64,000 nt of DNA from positions 1,134,077-1,198,076 of the forward strand of contig JACBWW010000088.1 of the NCBI GenBank assembly GCA_020086605.1, read 5' to 3'. This document shows positions 32,501-64,000 of the stretch, piece by piece. The stretch's first letter is position 1; every line of letters begins with the position of its first letter. A program made the position numbers and the translations under genes. The stretch comes from Lanius collurio (lineage: Eukaryota; Chordata; Aves; Passeriformes; Laniidae). The notes below the pieces were generated by a model. That model saw only the letters and a program-made list of their open reading frames with translations, had not been told where the DNA came from and searched no databases.

Positions 32501-33596
32501 AGTGACATCACTGAGGCCCCACGCTCCCTGGGCTGTCATGACGCTCCTGACTGTCCTGTCAGTCGCTGCCAGCTCCAGCAAACAGCGTTTTACCTGTGTC
32601 CAGCTGCTGCCTCCCACCCTCCAGAAGCGAGCCTCCCGCTGTGGTGGCTGCTCCAGGTCGTGGCACTGTGGCTGTGGCACCCGCACCTTTAGCTGGCCAC
32701 CAGTCTTGGAGAAGGGCACTCCACCAGGAGGTGGATCCAGTTTGACTGGAAAGAGGAGGCGGGTTTGGGTGGTCCGGCTGTTATTAGTGCTGATGCTGGC
32801 TGCCAGTCAGGTCTCGGGCACTCACCAGCCTTGTTGAGGTGAAGGGTGTAGTTGGGGGTCCTGTGGATCTGGTCCCCCCAGCGTGCTTCCACCCAGGCCG
32901 TGGTGTTCTCAAAGATGTACACTTGGCGATGCGAGGGGATGTAGCTGGTCACCGTGCCCACCTCAAACTGGCGGCACGGGTTGTGCTTCTCAAAGCTGGG
33001 GAGGGAGCAGGCACAAGGTGGGATCCGGGACACATCCCCTGGGCTCCCTCTCCCCACCGCGCTGCCCAACTCACCAGAAGTTCAGGGTGTAGGAGGTGTT
33101 GCCGGCCGGACCGAGGGGCTGCCAGGAGCAGTGGAAAAGCTTGTGGGTGTTGCATTTCTTCCAGCAGGAGACTCCATGGGCTGCGACGGTGCCTGCGGGA
33201 CAGGGCAGTGGCTGGAGGCTCCCTCACCCCAAACTCCATCCCGTGCATGGAGGGAGCAGTGGTGTGGCTGCTGCCTGCTTGCCGTGTTGCTCAAATGGGG
33301 ACTCAGAGCAGCTGCACCGGCGACTCTCACCCCAAACCTTCTGTGTTCCCCGTCCCCAGTGAGGCGGCACTGGCTGGAGCCACTCGCCCCGGCTCCTGCC
33401 TGTTGCCAGCGGGGATTCACCGTCTTTACTCGGTGGTTTTGGGTATCTCCATCTCTCTCTGGGAGCTCCCCAAGTCTTATCGCCTCCGAATCATTCATTG
33501 AAAGTCTTCTGAAGTTATCTCTCATCTCGCAGCACCGCAGGAGCACTTACCGCCCTGCGCCAGCGCCGCCAGCGCTGCTAGCAGCCACCCCAGCAT
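29507..33596 (-). CDS. IL12RB1: IL12RB1, interleukin-12 receptor subunit beta-1
   Basis: Fifteen minus-strand exons join in frame to about 713 residues: 33596-33551, 33192-33075, 32995-32826, 32745-32594, 32090-32048, 31904-31794, 31712-31630, 31552-31327, 31234-31064, 30984-30883, 30808-30629, 30577-30434, 30288-30207, 30126-30045, 29938-29507. The product has a short signal peptide (MLGWLLAALAALAQG), a cytokine-receptor module ending in the WSDWS box (exon 6, about residue 203), further fibronectin-III domains, one short membrane span (YVGILLSVPAAAAIYHL, about 521-538), a box 1 motif (PPLPKP) for JAK-family binding, and an acidic tail. It is the shared chain of the IL-12 and IL-23 receptors at the cell surface. 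Position and strand between ARRDC2 and MAST3 match the human order. Odd points: a GC donor after exon 9, a 51-base intron after exon 11, and uncertain acceptors for exons 13 and 15. Confidence 0.88.
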
Positions 33597-34440
33597 CGCC
33601 CACCCGAGATGTCCCACACCGGATCCGGGGCTCCGCTGCCCTTCCTGGCTCCCAATCCCCCGGCACCCCGTGGGTGCCCCTCTCGGGCAGGGCGGAGGTC
33701 CCGGTGCTCAGCTCAGCTTCCCGCGCTTGGGGTTTCCTCTTCTGCTCAGAGTGTGCCGTTCCCAGGCAGGGCAGAGGCCCAGACGTGAGTGCGTGCCCCA
33801 CTTTTACCCAAAACAAAAGAGAAAGCAACCAAAATATCCCCCCCTTTTTGCCGGCGCGGCTGCCGGGATGAGGCCGCCCCTGCCCCGCGGCTGCACCGCA
33901 TGTCCCGGCTGCGCCACGTGCCCCGGCACGGCGAGAAGCGCAAGGTAAGCGAAAGATGAGTCTTGGGGTTTTTGGTTGGGTTTTTTTTCTATGCACACAG
34001 CGTGTTTCTGGTCCTCTGCCCGTAACTGGGTGCACCTCCAGCGGCTGCTCCAAGCTTGGGGTTCTCTGGGTATTTTTTGGGGGGAGGGGGGTCTGCTGTG
34101 CTTGTCCCCAGAGCCACTCATTCCCTGCGCGTGAGAACAAAGCCCCAGTGAGGCGGGAGAGCGCGGTGGCACCGGGACACCAGAGCCGTGTGACGGGGCG
34201 GGTGACCCGGGACGGTGGAGCCGGGTGGCACCGAGGGCCGTGCACAGAGTGCCCTTGTTCCCGCAGAAAGCGGCCCCTTGTGTGGCCCTTCCTCGGGGCC
34301 GGAGGGCGGCAGTGGCGGGAGTGTCCCTGTGCTGGGACAGCGTGGGCACGGCTGGGCTGGGGGCACAGAGGGTACCCTGGCACCTCCTGACTCCCTGTTT
34401 GTCCTCCCTGTGTTTCCCCTCTCCTGCCCGCTGAGGTGGG
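33540..34440 (-). promoter_or_regulatory. IL12RB1 5' flank
   Basis: GC-rich sequence upstream of the IL12RB1 start codon with scattered CpGs, densest at 33830-33950 and 34140-34330. No TATA box or defined start site is apparent. It lies between the divergent IL12RB1 and MAST3 genes, about 2.2 kb apart, with the tandem array taking most of the space. Confidence 0.4.
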
Positions 34441-35660
34441 GGTACACACCAAGCCATGCCATGCCAAACTGAGCCGTGCTGGGCTTTGCTGTGCCACGAC
34501 AGACTGGGCTGGACTGGGCTGGACTGGGCCTGACTGAGCTGTGCCATGCTGAACCAGGCCATGCTGCGTCACGCCAGGCTATGCCTTGCTGGACCATGCC
34601 GTGCCAGACTGGGCTGTACTGGGCAGTGTTGCTCCAGGCCATAAGCAGCTCTGTGATGCGCTGTGCCAACCAGGACAGACCTGGGCTGGGCCACACCAAG
34701 CTTCCACCCCATGCCCTGCTGTGCCACCCCCAGGCATTGCCATGTGGGGCTGTACCATGCCAGGCAGACTGTGCCAGCTCCAGGCCATCCTGTGTGTGCC
34801 AGAGCTGTTATGCTGGGCTGTGTCAAGCCAGAAAGGCTGTGCCAGGCCTGGGCTGTCCCACGCTGTTCTGTGCAGGCCCTATGCCATGCTGTGCCATGCT
34901 ATGCTGTGCCATGACGTGGCAGACTCTGCAGTGCTGGGATGTGCTGAGCCAGGCAGACTGTAGCAGCCCTTTGCCAGCCCCAGGATGCGCTATACTGTGC
35001 CATGCCATGCCAGAATGTGCCACACTGGGCTGCACTGAGCCAGGCAGACTGTGCCAAATCCAGCATGTTACGTGCCCTTGTCAGCCCACACCCTGCCATG
35101 CCACACCAGTCCTGTGCTGTACCAGCCCCATGTCCTGTGCTGTGCCAGCCCCATGTTGTGCCAGCCCCATGCCATTTCAGCCCCATGCCATGCCAGCCTT
35201 GTGCTATTCCCATGCTAGCCTGTGTCATTCCATTTCTGTGCCATGTGGGTCTCATGCCACACTGTGCCATCCCCAGGCCATGCCAGCTCTGTGCCGTGTC
35301 ATGCCTTCATGCTGTGCTGTGCAAACCACATGCCGGGATGTGTCAGCCCCACGCCATGCTAGACACATGCCAAGTGGTGCCAGCCCCTTGCCATGCTATG
35401 CCATGCCACGCCATGCCATGCCATTTCTGTGCCATACCAGCCCCATGCCATGCCAGCCCCATGCCATGCCACCCCCATGCCGTGCTGCGCTGTTCCAGCA
35501 ATGTGCCATGAGGGTCCCATGCTACGCTATGCCAGCCCCGTGCTGTGCCGTGCCAGCCCCATACTCTGTCAGCCCCGTGCCATGCCAGCCCCATGCCGTG
35601 CCGTGCTGTGCCGTGCCAGTCCCACGCTGTGTCAGCCCCGTGCCGTGCTGTGCCAGCCCC
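34440..35660. repeat. 1.2 kb degenerate short-period array (GCCATGCCAGC-type) before MAST3
   Basis: The array is made of imperfect 5- and 10-base words, CCATG, GTGCC, GCCAGCCCCATGCC and ggctgtgcca, with the pentamer periodicity clearest at 35400-35480 (ccatgccatgccacgccatg). Left-hand copies have more CTGGG and CAGGC, right-hand ones more GCCAGCCCCATGCC, so the array evolved by local expansion. The biased composition leaves open frames of over 400 codons on both strands that are not genes. Confidence 0.9.
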
Positions 35661-35788
35661 GGGCTCGGTGCTGATGCGCGTCCGGTGACGCGGCGGGGCC
35701 GCTGGGCGGCGCCCCGGGCGCACCGGCGGGGCGGACCGGGCGCACCGGGCGGAGCGGGCGAAGCGGGAGGCGGCGGCGGCGCGGCGGG

Positions 35789-60181
<24,393 letters not shown>

Positions 60182-60800
60182 GCCCCATGCTGGCACCAGG
60201 GATGGTTCAGGCTCCCTGTGGCATCCCAGTGCCTCCCCAGTGCCCCGTCCTGTGCGGCAAATCCATGAGAGAAACGTCCCCGGAGCCACTCTGGACACTG
60301 GCGCTGGCCGGGCCGACTGTGCCCCGTCACTTCGCCCCCCTGGAAGGCTTTTTGTACTCCCTGAAAGATGCTCATATTTTTATAGAGACGCAGGAGCTTT
60401 TCCGGTGGTGGCGTTTCCCCAGCTGGGCCCCAACCTCTGTGTACAGAAAGGACTCGATGCAAATATTCCTTAATTAATTTATTACTTTTTATAAGCTAAA
60501 CAGGCAGTGCAGGACTGTCGCAGGGGCCAACCCAGCTCTGGGAGTCCCAGCCTTTTCCGTGAGTCTCCTAGCTCCCAGCCCACTGTTTTCTAACCCACTC
60601 GCTTTTCCCTACTTTTTAACTTCAATTCTAGCTGGAAACACCCCCAGATCTCATAAGAAACCCATAATTCTAATATTTAAAATTAAAACAAACCCCCAAA
60701 TCCATAGCAACATCCCCCACATGCTGGTGCTCTGGGCTGGGATGCAGAGGGGGGATATTCTTTGCATATGGATCATCAGATGATGAGCATATGGATCATT

Positions 60801-60897
60801 TTATAAGCTTATAGGAGATACAAAAAGGGTTTAATTGTTTGGAGATTTTATAAGCTTATAGGAAATATAAAAAAAAGTTTAATTGTTTGGAGATTTT
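60801..60897. repeat. 47-base tandem duplication in the MAST3 3' UTR
   Basis: Two copies of a unit starting ttataagcttatagga and ending gtttggagat lie head to tail (60801 and 60848). They differ at a few positions in the central A/G-rich part. Confidence 0.92.
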
Positions 60898-61748
60898 ACA
60901 GGCACCTGGCTCCATTGGCCCTTCCAGGTGGGAAAAACCAAGACATTCCCCAGATGGGAATATTAAGGGGATTTTTAGGGTCAGTTTTTGTTTCTTCCAT
61001 TTCTCTGCCACCAGATCCCATGATGTTGGTTGGTCAGTGCACAGACACCCACAAGATCCCAATTTTTCTCTTTTTTAAAAAGAAACAACCTCGCCAGCCC
61101 AGTGAGTGCATGTGCTGCCTCACTTGTAATTTGGGAATTTCATCCCTTTCTTTCCCCTCCTGTTGCTCCTTATTCAACAACCGACAGCTCAGCCCAGCAT
61201 TTCTCCCCCATTTCTACCGTTTTCTGGGATATAAACGTTTCCGTTTGTGGATGCATGTTCCGGCTTCCCCTCTCCGCCGTGGTTTGGTGCCGTGGTGCTC
61301 CGAGCACCGTGACGGTGACAGGGGGACATCCCTGGTTTGCCGACCCCGCTGCCATCAGGCATCACCGTGCCCCTGGTGGATTTTCGGGCTGCGTGTTGGA
61401 TTCTTTTGTGTATGTGTGGTTTGTGCCAGGCTCCGTACCCCGCTTCTCCCGTTCAACTGGTGCTGTTAAACCCCGCCAAAAACGAGCAACCAGAGCTGCT
61501 CCGTGTTTCCTTTGCTTTTCCCTCTACTCTCTGTATTAAGGTCTTGGGAAGGCAGCGGGGTTTTGGGGAGACACTGGGCACCCCCTGCCCACTGGCATGG
61601 TGGGATGGGGGGCTCAGCTACACACTGGTGGCGTGGATAAGGGTGGGAAGAGGATTTTTTAAATGGAAAATGTCTTAAAAGCCAAGGGTACTGTGTCTTC
61701 CTGCCCAGTGCCCGTCTCTGTTTGTACTTTCGGGAAGTTTTATGTTGG

Positions 61749-61754
61749 ATTAAA
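61749..61754 (+). terminator. Probable MAST3 poly(A) signal
   Basis: ATTAAA in tgttggattaaaattgtc, followed by a GT-rich stretch (gagtgtggtgtcc) about 20 bases on. Confidence 0.5.
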
Positions 61755-61924
61755 ATTGTCCCTTGCGCTGAGTGTGGTGTCCAGAGAAAGAGGGTGGCAC
61801 TGGAGCATGCAGGGCAGTGAATGCCCACTCTGGGGTCGATGGCAAGGGGTGAATGGGGCCGCAGCACAGGTAGGAGGGGAGGTGGCCTTGCAGTGGCACC
61901 GGGATGGCTGGCACTCAGCTGTGC

Positions 61925-62510
61925 TCTGACACCGGACCCCGACCCCGTGGGCGCTCAGTGCAGTGCCGGTGCCCAGAGCAGTGTCCCACACCCTTGGTGC
62001 AGTCCCAAAACCGTGACCTGTGCCCAGGGTAGTGCTCCATGCTTGGGGCCGTGCCCCACTCCCAGATCCATGCCCTGTTCCCAAATCTACGCCCCATGCT
62101 CTGTCCCCGGTGCAGTGTCCGGTGCCCCATGCCCAGTGCTGTGCCCAGTGTCCAGCGCCCGGGGCAGTGCCTGGTGCTCTGCCCTGTTCCCGGTGCAATC
62201 CCGGTGTCCAGTGCAGTCCAAGTGCCCGGTGCAGTCCGGATGCCCAGGCCAACCCCGGTGCAATTCTAGTGCTGTGCCTGGTTCCCGGTGCGATCCCGGT
62301 GCATTCCCGTGGCCAGCGCAGTCCCAGTGCCGTGCTCCGTTCCCGGTGCGATCCAGTGCATTCCCGTGCCCCGTTCCCGATGCGATCCCAGTGCATTCCC
62401 GTTCCCGGTGCGATCCCAGTGCATTCCCGTACCCCGTGCCCGGTTCGATCCCAGTGCATTCCCGTTCCTCGTTCCCGGTGCGATCCCGGTGCCCGATGCG
62501 GTGCCCGCTC
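61925..62510. repeat. GC-rich minisatellite between MAST3 and the next promoter
   Basis: Imperfect copies built on GTGCCCGGTGCAGTCCC in the left half pass into a clearer unit of about 27 bases (TTCCCGGTGCGATCCCAGTGCA) in the right half (about 62280-62500). On the minus strand it reads as a periodic Gly/Thr/Ala-rich frame, which is not a gene. Confidence 0.85.
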
Positions 62511-63060
62511 CGCTCACCACCAGGGGGCGCCGCCGCTCTCTCCCTCGGGGCCCCCTCGGCTCCTTCCGGAGCGGCTCGCGTGAGGGGCGGGGCCCCGATG
62601 GCGATCCGGCCAGAGGAGGGGCGGGGCCGGAGTCTTCGGGCAGCTCCGTACTCTGTCGTCTGCTCTCGGTTATTTCCGGTATAGGTTCGGGCAGTTCCGC
62701 TCTCTCTCGGCTACAGTCGGCTGTTTCCGGGGCGGGTTCGGGCCGTTCCGGCGACGCTCGGGCCTGTCCCAGGCTCCGCCGGGCCGGAGGCAGCAGCGGG
62801 CTGGAGGCGAGCGGCGGCGGATGGGGCCGGCGGAGAGGTGGGACCGGGCCGGGAACGGCGGGATCGGGATCTGGGGGATCGGGATCGGGGAGAGCGAACC
62901 GAGATCGGAACCAGGCCCAGGGTGGACGTCGGGACCCCCTCAGCGTGAGGCGCCCCGGGGCCTGGCGGGGAGCACCGGAGTGGGCCCCGTGCCGAGGCTC
63001 TGTCCCTCATGGGGCAGCCTCGAGGATGTGCTCGGATCCTTCGGGAGGTGCCGGCGCAGG
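62480..63060 (+). promoter_or_regulatory. CpG island, probable start of the next gene
   Basis: A strong CpG island with GC boxes (ggggcggggcccc, gaggggcggggcc) begins where the minisatellite ends. A candidate first-exon donor lies at 62834/62835 (ggagag followed by gtggga). Human gene order would place PIK3R2, whose first exon is non-coding, next on this strand, but no PIK3R2 coding sequence is visible in the window, so the assignment is inference. Confidence 0.5.
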
Positions 63061-64000
63061 GTGTCCCGCTGCCAGGCCAATGCCACTGCCGTGTGGCTTC
63101 GTCGTGATGCCGGAGCTATGCCCCCCGGTCCCCCCAGGTCTGTCCCCGTGTCCTCTCTGTGCCCGGGCTGTGACCCCCGATATCCTCCGGGCTGTCCCTG
63201 TCTCCCCCGATGCCGAGGCTGTGCCCCCCCACCATCCCCCTGGGTTGTCTGCAACCCGGCAGTGCCATCACAGATCGCCCTGTGCCACTGTCCCCACAGC
63301 GGGGACAGTGCAGGGACCCCTCAGCACGGTGCAGTCCCCATTGCCGAGGGGCCTGGGGACTCCTGGGGGCGATGAAACCAGAGTGGCCTTTCAGGGTCTC
63401 AGCTCTGTTCCCCCTGCCCGGGGTTAGTTCGGCCCCAGCAGTTCCCAGGCTGGAGCTGGTGTCCCAGGGATGTTCCTGTCCGGCTGAACCTGCCGAGTTC
63501 AGCTCAAGGGTGTCTTTGCGGTCTCTTAACACAGTATCCCCCTAACCCTGGCTCTGGGATGAGCCAGCCCACTGCATCCAAGGGAGGTTGGTCGTTGTAT
63601 TTCTTCTCCTTCTGTGGATATTTCTCAGAGCCTTGAGGAGGAAGATTCCCATGGTCAAGTACCTCCCAAACTGGGGGTCTGTGATCAATGGGAGGTAAAG
63701 CCGGGGGGCAAAACTGTCGAAAAATGAGAGCTGTGAAGAGCTGGAGCGGCCCCAGCCTTGCCTTTCAATGGAGCCGTGGCTGCCTCTCCTCCCATTAATG
63801 TGCGGCTCTGATTTCCCAAGCAGCTCTTGGAGCCGCTGGGGAACTGGCCCTGTGACTTTCTCTGTGAGAGCAGAGAATGGAGACAGCTGAGTAAATATAG
63901 CCTAAATCGCTGCTTTCCTGGCCATTCCCCCACCCTTCCCTGACATTTGAAGGGCTGGTGTGTCCCCGAGGCTGGATTGGCCTCTGCTCCAGCCTTCCAC
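63060..64000. other. Right-end sequence without supported genes
   Basis: Probably the first intron of the gene starting at the CpG island. No exon, repeat family or RNA gene is recognisable; open frames lack known protein similarity. Confidence 0.4.

Larger units (their letters stand above)
60182..61760 (+). other. MAST3: MAST3 3' UTR
   Basis: Sequence after the stop codon becomes AT-rich and lacks coding features. A 47-base tandem duplication lies at 60801-60896. The best terminal signal is ATTAAA at 61749-61754, giving a 3' UTR of about 1.6 kb; other A/T-rich candidates near 60470-60500 could end shorter forms. Confidence 0.6.

Noticed and set aside
62440..62456. ggttcgatccc resembling a tRNA B box
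   Set aside because: It belongs to the minisatellite unit, and no A box or cloverleaf arms are found at the required distances.
62288..63427. 379-codon plus-strand frame over the minisatellite and CpG island
   Set aside because: Starts in tandem repeats and runs through promoter sequence; no known protein similarity.

Overview
The window reads as a GC-rich, gene-dense vertebrate chromosome, almost certainly a bird. It has spliced genes with GT-AG introns, short introns, CpG islands at promoters, many GC-rich minisatellites, and several 3'-truncated CR1-type LINE tails with avian character. No viral, bacterial, CRISPR or tRNA feature could be supported. The gene set (ENC-family kelch gene, PEX11G, ARRDC2, IL12RB1, MAST3) corresponds to human 19p13. 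From general knowledge this lies on a chicken microchromosome (chr 28), so a microchromosome of another bird is the likeliest source.

Layout from left to right. An intronless minus-strand ENC-family BTB-BACK-kelch gene occupies 1-1722; its last ~15 codons run off the left edge, and ENC3 is the best paralogue guess. PEX11G follows on the minus strand (4810-6718, 5 exons). ARRDC2 is on the plus strand (15583-18869, 8 exons, poly(A) signal at 20143) and has a second, homologous first exon 4.5 kb upstream at 10796-11051. About 9 kb without recognisable genes follows. IL12RB1 is on the minus strand (29507-33596, 15 exons inferred). MAST3 is on the plus strand (35789-60181, 27 exons, about 1464 codons), with a phase-compatible alternative N-terminus at 39559-40156. 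The right end (62480-63060) is a CpG island that probably starts the next gene, unassigned here but PIK3R2 by synteny.

Reading frames were joined exon by exon, and splice phases were checked at every junction of PEX11G, ARRDC2, IL12RB1 and MAST3. All close in frame. IL12RB1 needs one GC-AG intron and one 51-base intron, and the acceptors of its last two introns are ambiguous.

These are ordinary single-copy host genes and not an operon. They act separately: ubiquitin-ligase adaptor (ENC), peroxisome division (PEX11G), arrestin-type trafficking adaptor (ARRDC2), IL-12/IL-23 receptor subunit (IL12RB1) and a microtubule-associated AGC-type kinase (MAST3). The least explained parts are tandem arrays around MAST3, including a 41-bp repeat carrying a CCATGGTAAC core that runs up to an assembly gap (41860-42246), and the alternative promoters of ARRDC2 and MAST3.
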